NCBI GenBank assembly: GCA_028691575.1
Contig: JAQUYY010000128.1
Span: forward strand, 1 to 5,726
Origin: Candidatus Gastranaerophilales bacterium
GTDB lineage: Bacteria; Cyanobacteriota; Vampirovibrionia; Gastranaerophilales; JAQUYY01
Length of the DNA: 5,726 bases
Reading direction: 5' to 3'
Shown here: positions 1 through 5,577 of the stretch, piece after piece
Layout of the letters: each line of letters starts with the position of its first letter
Numbering within the stretch: the stretch's first letter is position 1
Position numbers and translations under genes: made by a program
The notes under the pieces: model-generated
What the model saw: only the letters and a program-made list of their open reading frames with translations
What the model was told of the DNA's origin: nothing
Database searches by the model: none

Positions 1-59
1 GTCTGTTCCAATATACCGACTTGTTTACCGTATAATCTTACCGATAATTTCTGCCCCAT
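1..59 (-). CDS. hipA: HipA-like serine/threonine kinase toxin, N-terminal fragment cut by window edge
   Basis: An ATG at 59-57 opens a frame that stays open to the window edge, giving 19 residues (MGQKLSVRLYGKQVGILEQ). This matches the first beta strand of the small N-terminal HipA domain, where a V-x-L-x-G-x-x-V-G-x-L pattern is usual. The start overlaps the stop of the upstream HipB-like gene by one base (TAATG), the coupling typical of hipBA operons, and that context makes the call credible despite the short length. In known systems HipA is a cytoplasmic kinase that phosphorylates a target such as glutamyl-tRNA synthetase (GltX), stopping growth and promoting persistence. HipB binds it, neutralises it and represses the operon. 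No catalytic residues are visible here, so integrity and activity cannot be judged. Confidence 0.75.
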   Translation of the reverse strand, partial: MGQKLSVRLYGKQVGILEQ

Positions 60-280
60 TATTTATCACCTTCCGGCAATTCAACATTTATGCTTATGCC
101 CAGCATTTTAATTATTCTTAAAGTTTTCCCTATCTGAGACGTCTCTTTGCCATTTTCCAAATCAATAATAAACCTCACACCGACTCCGCTTGCTCCTGCA
201 AGTTCAGCCTGCGTTAACCCCTGTTTTTTCCTCGTATCTTTTATAATCTTAGCAACATCTTTTATGTTTTTTATAGTCAT
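59..280 (-). CDS. hipB: HipB-like antitoxin, XRE-family helix-turn-helix repressor (73 aa)
   Basis: This 73-residue protein is essentially one Cro/C1-type (XRE) helix-turn-helix domain. Residues 13-22 (IKDTRKKQGL) form the first helix, TQAELAGASGV (23-33) is the first half of the helix-turn-helix, and VRFIIDLENGK (35-45) is the recognition helix and the turn after it. The tail GISINVELPEGDK (61-73) looks like the beta strand used for dimerisation and toxin contact. It is shorter than E. coli HipB (88 aa) and resembles the small HipB-type regulators found next to HipA. The start at 280-278 is chosen over an in-frame ATG at 352 because GGAGAG lies at 284-289 just upstream, and the longer form would cover the -10 element and both halves of the operator. 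It is followed by hipA with a one-base overlap. It probably represses its own operon at the two palindromes at 302-323 and 354-373. Confidence 0.9.
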   Translation of the reverse strand: MTIKNIKDVAKIIKDTRKKQGLTQAELAGASGVGVRFIIDLENGKETSQIGKTLRIIKMLGISINVELPEGDK

Positions 281-301
281 TTTCTCTCCAAAAAATAAAA
301 A

Positions 302-323
302 AATATTCCCGCTCGGGAATATT
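302..323. promoter_or_regulatory. Operator copy 1, palindrome over the hipBA start site
   Basis: This is a perfect 22-bp palindrome with 10-bp arms (AATATTCCCG and its complement) around a central CT. It shares three bases with the -10 box and covers the predicted transcription start, so a bound protein would block RNA polymerase. It belongs to the same general class as the TATCC-N8-GGATA sites bound by E. coli HipB, though the spacing differs. HipB (or HipBA) as the ligand is inferred from position and from the identical second copy. Confidence 0.85.
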
Positions 324-349
324 ATATACCATTTATCCGGTATTGTCAA
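321..349 (-). promoter_or_regulatory. Consensus sigma70 promoter of hipBA
   Basis: On the minus strand the -35 box is TTGACA (349-344) and the -10 box is TATAAT (326-321), separated by exactly 17 bp. Both hexamers are perfect consensus. Transcription should start near 314, giving a leader of about 34 nt before the hipB ATG. Such a strong core promoter implies that the locus depends on repression: operator copy 1 overlaps the end of the -10 box and the start site, and copy 2 lies just upstream of the -35 box. Between the hexamers there is also a small dyad, ATACC (326-330) and GGTAT (339-343), separated by 8 bp. Confidence 0.9.
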
Positions 350-353
350 CAAT

Positions 354-373
354 TATTCCCGCTCGGGAATATT
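354..373. promoter_or_regulatory. Operator copy 2, upstream of the hipBA -35 box
   Basis: The 20 bases 354-373 are identical to 304-323 and share its palindromic core (8-bp arms TATTCCCG with complement, around CT). The copies are exactly 50 bp apart, close to five helical turns, so dimers bound to each would lie on roughly the same face and could interact or bend the promoter between them. Copy 2 starts 4 bp upstream of the -35 box. Confidence 0.85.
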
Positions 374-515
374 TCTCACATATTGAATCAAATAAATTCA
401 GCTTTTTCTATAAAAAAGTTCCAGATATTGTGTCCAGAGATAATTAATTAATTGCCATATATAAAACCTTAATAAAAATATATAACAAAAAAACTTTTAA
501 ATATAATATTACACT

Positions 516-539
516 TATTTTGTATTAAGATACAAAATA
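516..539. promoter_or_regulatory. 24-bp palindrome, possible operator upstream of the restriction-modification operon
   Basis: Two perfect 10-bp arms (TATTTTGTAT and its complement) flank TAAG. The inner half-site TTGTAT recurs at 563-568, where it serves as the best -35 candidate, and a near-complement ATACAG lies at 590-595 over the end of the -10 box. The repetition of one half-site around the promoter suggests binding sites for a dimeric regulator. The regulator is not encoded next to it, and in such AT-rich DNA part of the match may be chance. It is unrelated in sequence to the hipBA operators. Confidence 0.5.
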
Positions 540-562
540 TAAATATAAAAATAAATATATTA

Positions 563-591
563 TTGTATTTTTATATTTTTTATATTATAAT
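563..591 (+). promoter_or_regulatory. Probable promoter of the restriction-modification operon
   Basis: A consensus -10 box TATAAT (586-591) is preceded by a weak -35 candidate TTGTAT (563-568) at a 17-bp spacing. The expected start point, about seven bases past the -10 box, falls on or next to the A of the ATG at 598. That would give a leaderless or nearly leaderless message, in keeping with the absence of a Shine-Dalgarno sequence there. Confidence 0.55.
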
Positions 592-597
592 ACAGAT

Positions 598-1191
598 ATG
601 AAATTTGAATTATTAAAAAATTTATGTGTTGATATATTTGCAGGTCCTTCTATATTTACAAATAAATCTCTGAGTCATGAAGATACCGGCGGATACAGAG
701 TAATTCGTCTAGCCGATATAGAGAATGATGAAATTTCATATGAAAAAAGTTTTTTTTATAATAATATATCTGATTTTAGCAAAAATCGTTATTTGTTAAA
801 AAAAAATGATATTTTGATATCTTCTAGAGGGACAATTTTCAAGGTTGCCATTATAAAAGAGAATATTGATATGACCATTCCTTCTGGTTATTTATCTTGT
901 GTAAGGCTATCTCCTAAAATAAATATTTCTCCTAATTATGTTGCATCATATATTCGTCATTTATCATTAGAAAACATTATATCTAAACAGAATCAAAAGA
1001 TATTGCCGGATAGAAAAATAGGATTCAGATTTAAAACTGTTGATATATGTAATATCAGAATACCTATTGTTAAATCTGAAATTCAATCAACAATAGATAG
1101 ATTGTATGATGAATATATGAAATTGAAACAAGAAAGTCATCAAAAGAAAAAAGAAATTAAAAATATTATTTTTACGATAAAAAAACATTAA
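598..1191 (+). CDS. Half-length type I-like specificity protein (HsdS-like, single target-recognition domain)
   Basis: This 197-residue protein looks like one half of a type I restriction S subunit. Residues about 5-160 form one target-recognition domain. Its best landmark is YLLKKNDILISSRGTIFKVA (65-84), the loop-and-strand pattern of Methylase_S domains, followed by GYLSCVRLSP (97-106) and a late FRFKTVDICNIRIPIV (143-158), which leads into the helix. Residues about 160-190 (STIDRLYDEYMKLKQESHQKKKEI) form the conserved coiled-coil spacer helix. Normal HsdS proteins are about twice as long, with two such domains, so this one probably dimerises. It likely guides the methyltransferase encoded 50 nt downstream. 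The ATG lacks a Shine-Dalgarno sequence; the next internal Met (residue 92) would destroy the domain, so 598 is the start. It may be an intact half-S protein or a trimmed remnant; the reading frame is clean. Confidence 0.82.
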   Translation: MKFELLKNLCVDIFAGPSIFTNKSLSHEDTGGYRVIRLADIENDEISYEKSFFYNNISDFSKNRYLLKKNDILISSRGTIFKVAIIKENIDMTIPSGYLSCVRLSPKINISPNYVASYIRHLSLENIISKQNQKILPDRKIGFRFKTVDICNIRIPIVKSEIQSTIDRLYDEYMKLKQESHQKKKEIKNIIFTIKKH

Positions 1192-1241
1192 TGAATTACT
1201 AAAAGATATTATTTGATACAATATGATCCGGGAGAATATTT

Positions 1242-2873
1242 ATGCTTAAAATTATAGATGCTATTTTAAATTCAGAGTATTTAAAAGATTCAAACTCTTT
1301 TAATTTTCCTTTTACTCAAAATATCATTTCGGATGAAATACATAATACTTCAAAAACACTTTTGTTTTTGGACAAAGAAAATGAAAAAAAATATAACAGA
1401 AAAGAAGATGGTCGTTTTTATACTCCAGAAGATGTATCAAATTTCATACTAGGAAATGCTATTCTGCAAAAAGCATCAAAAAAATTTAATATAAAATATG
1501 CACCAAAAAATCTAGAACACTTATTAAATATAGTTTATAAGTCATCATATAAAGAAATTGTATTAGATGATATAATAGATTATAAAATTTTTGATCCCAC
1601 TTGTGGAACTGGTGCTTTTTTAGTCAATGCTCTATATATAAAATGTCTCTTCGTTAAAAAAATAAATACCATTGTTACTCTTGATGATATGATGAGAATT
1701 ATAAGAAATTTATATGGCAATGATATTGATAAAAATGCAATAGATATAGCCATGGCTAAAATTATTTTAAAATCAATGGAACTATTTGGCAATTCTCTGA
1801 ATATAAGAGAATTACAAGATGTTTTAAAAAATAATTTTACATGCAATGATTTCGTTTGTGAACAAAATTGTAATAATATGAAATTTGATATTATTGTTGG
1901 CAATCCTCCTTATGTTGAAAGTGTAAAATATAAAGGCAAGCTCAATAAAGATTATGGAAATATTTATGCCAACGTAATAGAAAATTCTATAAAAAAATTA
2001 TCTGCTGATGGTGTCTTAGGCATGATAATACCTTTATCTTATACGGCAACTGTTCGTATGAAAGGAATACGAAAATATATTGAAGAAAATATGGAACAAC
2101 AATTTCTATTACATTATGCAGACCGTCCTGACTGTTTGTTTGATGGTGTTCATCAAAAGCTAACAATTATATTAGCAAACAAAGGTAATGGGAAACATGA
2201 AGTTTTTACTTCTGGATATAAATTTTGGTATAAAAAAGAAAGAGAAATTTTATTTAATAATATAAAAACAATAAACAATCCTTTTATTAGAGAATGTTTT
2301 TATCCAAAATTATCAAATAAGATGGATTTATCTATCTATAGAAAAGTGCTTACTCTGTCAAAAAATAATTTTATAAATACAGTATCTAAAAATATAACAT
2401 CTAAAAGTTTATTTTTAAATATGAGAGGTACTTTTTGGATTAAAACCTCTTCAAATAAAATTTCTAATGAATTTAAAAGTTTTTCTTATGAAAACTCAAT
2501 GATCCCCGTATATCATTGCATTCTTAATTCTAGTTTATTCTTTTGGTTTTGGACTATAGTTTCTGATTGTTGGCACATTACAGCAAAAGAATTATCCCTA
2601 TTTTCTTTACCTGTATCTTTATCAAAACAAGAAAAAAAGAAATTTTCTGTTTTATATAAAAAACTATCTGAAAATCTAGAAAAAACAAAAATCAGGATTG
2701 ACTCAAAACAGTCCGAATTTGAATATAAACATAAATATTCTAAGGAAATTATAGACACTATTGATGATACCTTATCACAAATATATTTGTTAACAAGTGA
2801 AGAATTATTATATATTAAAAAATATAATGAAATATATAGAATGTCTTTAGGTGTTAAAAATGAATGTCATTGA
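1242..2873 (+). CDS. N6-adenine DNA methyltransferase, Eco57I class
   Basis: The protein has 543 residues. It shows the gamma-class amino-methyltransferase order: GRFYTP (58-62, motif X), FDPTCGTGAFL (117-127, motif I, S-adenosylmethionine binding), GNDIDKNAIDIA (159-170, motif II) and FDIIVGNPPYVE (215-226, motif IV with the catalytic NPPY). Next comes the YGNIY...GVLGMIIPLSY stretch (238-267) typical of Eco57I-type enzymes. The C-terminal part (about 340-543) includes WFWTIVSDCWHITAKEL (435-451) and ends in YIKKYNEIYRMSL, patterns common in methyltransferases that carry their own recognition domain. No nuclease motif precedes the catalytic domain, so it should only methylate. GGGAG (1230-1234) lies 7 nt before the ATG. 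Its end overlaps the next gene by 14 nt. Either it works with the upstream S-like protein or it recognises DNA unaided; its C-terminal domain makes both possible. Confidence 0.92.
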   Translation: MLKIIDAILNSEYLKDSNSFNFPFTQNIISDEIHNTSKTLLFLDKENEKKYNRKEDGRFYTPEDVSNFILGNAILQKASKKFNIKYAPKNLEHLLNIVYKSSYKEIVLDDIIDYKIFDPTCGTGAFLVNALYIKCLFVKKINTIVTLDDMMRIIRNLYGNDIDKNAIDIAMAKIILKSMELFGNSLNIRELQDVLKNNFTCNDFVCEQNCNNMKFDIIVGNPPYVESVKYKGKLNKDYGNIYANVIENSIKKLSADGVLGMIIPLSYTATVRMKGIRKYIEENMEQQFLLHYADRPDCLFDGVHQKLTIILANKGNGKHEVFTSGYKFWYKKEREILFNNIKTINNPFIRECFYPKLSNKMDLSIYRKVLTLSKNNFINTVSKNITSKSLFLNMRGTFWIKTSSNKISNEFKSFSYENSMIPVYHCILNSSLFFWFWTIVSDCWHITAKELSLFSLPVSLSKQEKKKFSVLYKKLSENLEKTKIRIDSKQSEFEYKHKYSKEIIDTIDDTLSQIYLLTSEELLYIKKYNEIYRMSLGVKNECH

Positions 2874-3942
2874 TTTATTTGCTGGTGCAGGCGGTTTTTC
2901 TCAAGGTTTCATTAAGGCAGGTTTTAAAATCGTTTGTGCTGTTGAATTTGATAAATCAATAGCAAAAACTTACTCATCAAACCATCCTAATGTTAAAGTT
3001 TTCGTTGATGATATCAAAAAAATTGTACAAACACCATCGTTTAATCAAATGTTTTCAGATATAATTATCGGTGGTCCTCCTTGTCAGGGATTTTCTATGG
3101 CAGGTGCAAGAATTAGAAAAGATTTCATATCTGATGAAAGAAATTATTTATTCAAATATTATTTAAAAACAGTCTCTGAAAAAAAACCAAAAGTATTTGT
3201 AATGGAAAATGTTCCAGGACTTTTAACCATGAGTAAAGGCAAGATTTTAAATGAAATTATTATTTCCTTCAATAAAATTGGATATAATCTTTATTATAAA
3301 ACATTAAATTCTTCTAATTTTGGAATACCTCAAAATAGAGAAAGAGTTGTGTTCTTTGGAGTTTTGAATAAAAAAATAGATTTAGATTCTATCTTCAAAT
3401 TAACAGAGACTAAAATAGAAACTAAATACCCACTCTTTTTCAAAAGAGCATATGTACATGATGCTCTTTTCGGGCTAAATGAACCAAACGAAAATGGCAA
3501 AGTAATTCTGTGCAAGAACAAAAAATATCCGGAATATTTAAAAGGTATTATCTCATCTGATTTCATAACATATAATCATACACAAACTAATCATTCACAA
3601 GTTGCTATTTCTAGAATGAATAAAATAAAACAAGGTCAAAATTGGCAAGTTTTAAATGAAAATATTAAATCGGTCCATAGTGGATCTTATGGCAGATTAG
3701 ATTATAAAGATATTGCTCCAACTATTACTACTCGTTTTGATACTCCTTCTGGCGGAAGATTTATACATCCAATTAAAAATAGAACCATAACTCCTAGAGA
3801 AGCCGCTCGTATTCAAAGTTTTTCTGATTCTTTTGTATTTTATGGAAAAAAAACATCTATATGCAAACAAATAGGAAATGCAGTTCCTCCTAAAATGGCT
3901 TTTTTTATAGCTAGAGTAGTAAAAGAAATACTTAAAATTTAA
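2860..3942 (+). CDS. C5-cytosine DNA methyltransferase (Dcm family)
   Basis: With the chosen start this is 360 residues, and every catalytic motif is present: DLFAGAGGFSQGF (5-17, motif I), GGPPCQGFS (71-79, motif IV, catalytic Cys75), ENVPG (116-120, motif VI), QNRER (158-162, motif VIII), the target-recognition region about 165-285, TITPREAARIQSF (309-321, motif IX) and QIGNAVPP (337-344, motif X). It transfers a methyl group from S-adenosylmethionine to carbon 5 of a cytosine within a short site. The ATG at 2860 is preferred to the GTG at 2851 because AGGTG (2849-2853) sits 6 nt before it and would itself be the ribosome binding site. The 14-nt overlap with the adenine methyltransferase suggests translational coupling. 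The HNH gene follows 12 nt downstream, the usual neighbourhood of a protective methyltransferase. It appears fully functional; its site cannot be read from sequence. Confidence 0.96.
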   Translation: MNVIDLFAGAGGFSQGFIKAGFKIVCAVEFDKSIAKTYSSNHPNVKVFVDDIKKIVQTPSFNQMFSDIIIGGPPCQGFSMAGARIRKDFISDERNYLFKYYLKTVSEKKPKVFVMENVPGLLTMSKGKILNEIIISFNKIGYNLYYKTLNSSNFGIPQNRERVVFFGVLNKKIDLDSIFKLTETKIETKYPLFFKRAYVHDALFGLNEPNENGKVILCKNKKYPEYLKGIISSDFITYNHTQTNHSQVAISRMNKIKQGQNWQVLNENIKSVHSGSYGRLDYKDIAPTITTRFDTPSGGRFIHPIKNRTITPREAARIQSFSDSFVFYGKKTSICKQIGNAVPPKMAFFIARVVKEILKI

Positions 3943-3954
3943 GGAGATAATTTT

Positions 3955-5268
3955 ATGGATTTGCTAGAGTTCAATGAATTAGTTTCAGAATATGGAAAAA
4001 ATTATGTTTGGAAATTTACCAAACATAATACATCTTTTAAAGATGCTTACAATGCTACTCGTTTGTTTGAATACTGGATATCAAATCCAGCAACAACTGT
4101 AGCAAAATTCTTTGGAAAGCACTATGCAAGTGTAGATTTGGAAAAACCGAATTATAGAGCATTGATAATTGCACAGTTATACGGACTTATAACTAAAAAT
4201 TTTAAAACTTACAAAGAAGAAAGTATTACAAATGTTTATAATTCATTGGCTGAATCTTCAGAAGATAAATTTAATAAAATAGCAACTGAACAAGTATTAA
4301 AATTTAAAATGCCTCCTTTTACGCAAGATATAAAAACTGTTTATACAAAGAGACATATTTTTCCAGCAATATTCACATATCAGGTTTTAAAAAACTTAAA
4401 AGTAAAATATGCCATCAATAAAATATCTATGGATTTATTTTTTTCTTTTATTGCTACTGCAAATTTTCATAACGAAATTGAATTTGTTTGCGAACAAATT
4501 CAATTAAAAAAATCTTTATCTAGCGATACAATAAATCAATTTGAGGATGAAAGCAGAATAAAAGGTGTTTTAAACAATTTATCATTATTCATAATAGACG
4601 CAAATGAAATAGCTTTGAATCCTTCGTATGAGTCCGTTATGGATACTTTTCTTTTGACAGAGAAAGGATCTTTTTATAAAAATGAAGATTTAAAAGATGA
4701 AACTAACTACAAAGCCTATCTTATAAATTATCAAAATTTTAATATTTCCCTCATCCAAAAAGACTCTTTGCAAGTTTCAGCAAACCCATTGGATATTGAA
4801 GAGGAAAAATATAAAGATGAAGTAGAAAAAACTCGTATCAGTGCCAGTGAAAGAGTAACTCTACTTAATAATAAAAATTTAGAACCTACCCTTGAGGAAT
4901 CTGCAACCAGTAGACTAAAAAGAAATCCAAAAGTTGGGAAATTAGCTTTGGAACTCTCAAATTACAAGTGCGAAATTGACGAAAATCATATTACCTTTTT
5001 ATCTAAATCTACAAACAAACAATATATGGAAGCTCATCATTTTATACCTCAACCCAATTTTAAAGAATATTGGAAAAATTTTAATAAAAACATTGATTGT
5101 GTTGAGAATATTATTAGTCTTTGTCCAACATGTCATAGGGCTTTACATTATGGAAATATAGAAACTAAAGAAAAAAATTTAAAAATTTTATTTGAGAAAA
5201 AAATAGACAATTTAAAAGCAACTGGCATTGATATTACATTTGAAGAATTAATAAAACTATATATTTAA
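3955..5268 (+). CDS. HNH-family restriction endonuclease
   Basis: This 437-residue protein has a C-terminal HNH (beta-beta-alpha metal) nuclease domain at about 330-400: YKCEIDENH (337-345), MEAHHFIPQ (358-366, first catalytic histidine pair His361-His362), NIISLCPTCHRALHYG (385-400, Asn385, Cys390, Cys393, His394, His398). Cys339, His345, Cys390 and Cys393 could form the structural zinc site. The first 330 residues match no domain I recognise. They are mainly helical, with a charged stretch around 280-320, and probably recognise DNA or mediate assembly. AAGGAG (3941-3946) lies 8 nt upstream of the ATG, the strongest ribosome binding site in the operon. As the only nuclease in an operon with two methyltransferases, it is presumably the cutter. 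Alternatives are a nicking enzyme or one that cuts modified DNA. The nuclease gene being last may delay its synthesis until methylation is established. Confidence 0.88.
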   Translation: MDLLEFNELVSEYGKNYVWKFTKHNTSFKDAYNATRLFEYWISNPATTVAKFFGKHYASVDLEKPNYRALIIAQLYGLITKNFKTYKEESITNVYNSLAESSEDKFNKIATEQVLKFKMPPFTQDIKTVYTKRHIFPAIFTYQVLKNLKVKYAINKISMDLFFSFIATANFHNEIEFVCEQIQLKKSLSSDTINQFEDESRIKGVLNNLSLFIIDANEIALNPSYESVMDTFLLTEKGSFYKNEDLKDETNYKAYLINYQNFNISLIQKDSLQVSANPLDIEEEKYKDEVEKTRISASERVTLLNNKNLEPTLEESATSRLKRNPKVGKLALELSNYKCEIDENHITFLSKSTNKQYMEAHHFIPQPNFKEYWKNFNKNIDCVENIISLCPTCHRALHYGNIETKEKNLKILFEKKIDNLKATGIDITFEELIKLYI

Positions 5269-5283
5269 AAATTTTAAATATAT
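5259..5283. repeat. AT-only palindrome across the end of the HNH gene
   Basis: Two perfect 12-bp arms (ATATATTTAAAA and its complement) surround a single A and span the TAA stop at 5266-5268. With only A-T pairs the RNA hairpin would be weak. It may be a modest transcript end signal, may mark a junction, or may be chance in AT-rich DNA. It is not a convincing terminator. Confidence 0.4.
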
Positions 5284-5306
5284 CGTATAATATTTTTAGC
5301 AATTCT

Positions 5307-5431
5307 GTCGTTAAAGACTAGAAAGATTTTGAGCGAAATGAAAAATCGCAAGAATGAAGTGTACATATCCTTAAGGAGTACATGAATTCTTGCGATTTAA
5401 AATTGTAGACAAAAGATTTCGGTCGCTATAA
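5307..5431. repeat. Structured repeat element, copy A (long imperfect hairpin)
   Basis: This 125-nt element runs from a GTCGTTAA box (5307-5314) to a GTCGCTATAA end (5422-5431). Its core is a perfect 13-bp stem, AAATCGCAAGAAT (5343-5355) with 5386-5398. Inside the stem are a 4-nt/3-nt bulge, a second stem TGTAC/GTACA (5360-5364 with 5378-5382) and a tip containing the palindrome TCCTTAAGGA (5368-5377). Outside it lie GCGAAA (5333-5338) and TTGTAG (5403-5408), then a weaker outer stem: GAC/GTC, GAAA/TTTC and TTTT/AAAA with facing GA mismatches (5316-5330 with 5411-5424). Strand of action is unknown. It is a diverged twin of the next element. Confidence 0.75.
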
Positions 5432-5438
5432 AGTTGTG

Positions 5439-5560
5439 GTCGTTAAGGCTTTAAAGTTTGAGGCGAAACGAAAAATTTTCAAACCACAGTGTACGGAAGT
5501 GAAACGGTACATAAGGTTTGAAAATTTGAAGTTGTAGCCCAAAATTTAAAGCCGTTATAA
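5439..5560. repeat. Structured repeat element, copy B (long imperfect hairpin)
   Basis: This 122-nt element starts 7 nt after copy A and has the same parts in the same order: GTCGTTAA (5439-5446), GCGAAA (5463-5468), a perfect 13-bp stem AAATTTTCAAACC (5473-5485 with 5515-5527), TGTAC/GTACA (5490-5494 with 5507-5511), TTGTAG (5532-5537) and GCCGTTATAA (5551-5560). The gaps between these parts match copy A base for base, except for the apical loop (12 nt here, 13 in A). The outer stem is stronger than in A: GGCTTTAAA (5447-5455) pairs perfectly with 5545-5553, followed by TTTG/CAAA and GGC/GCC. It could be a structured RNA, a DNA hairpin target or a non-coding mobile repeat; I cannot place it in a named family. 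Confidence 0.78.
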
Positions 5561-5577
5561 TGTTTAGACGTACAACA

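Larger units (their letters stand above)
374..597. other. AT-rich divergent intergenic region between hipBA and the restriction-modification operon
   Basis: No gene is supported here on either strand. The stretch is almost all A and T, with runs such as TAATTAATTAATT near 440-453. It contains an imperfect short repeat, TTCCAGATA and GTCCAGAGA near 419-440, the 24-bp palindrome at 516-539 and the probable rightward promoter just before 598. An isolated TATAAT at 502-507 has no good -35 partner. No controller-protein gene is present. Confidence 0.6.

Noticed and set aside
147..386. Plus-strand open frame opposite hipB
   Set aside because: It is antisense to hipB and its promoter, crosses both operators and has a low-complexity hydrophobic translation.
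743..806. T8 (750-757) and A9 (798-806) tracts in the S gene as phase-variation switches
   Set aside because: Tracts of seven or eight identical bases occur throughout this AT-rich operon (for example 1384-1391 and 3846-3853), so these are not distinctive, and the gene is in frame.
1192..1241. Internal promoter in the 50-nt gap before the adenine methyltransferase gene
   Set aside because: TTGATA (1214-1218 area) has no matching -10 box before the ribosome binding site. The gap is short enough for one operon transcript.
1580..1903. Minus-strand frame inside the adenine methyltransferase gene
   Set aside because: It is a shadow of the conserved motif I to motif IV region in the real gene, with no start signal or domain.
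5307..5560. Twin repeats as CRISPR units or integron attC sites
   Set aside because: There are only two copies, each over 120 nt with a variable core and only 7 nt between them, so they are not CRISPR repeats. The ends lack the paired R-box arrangement of attC sites and no cassette genes lie between them.
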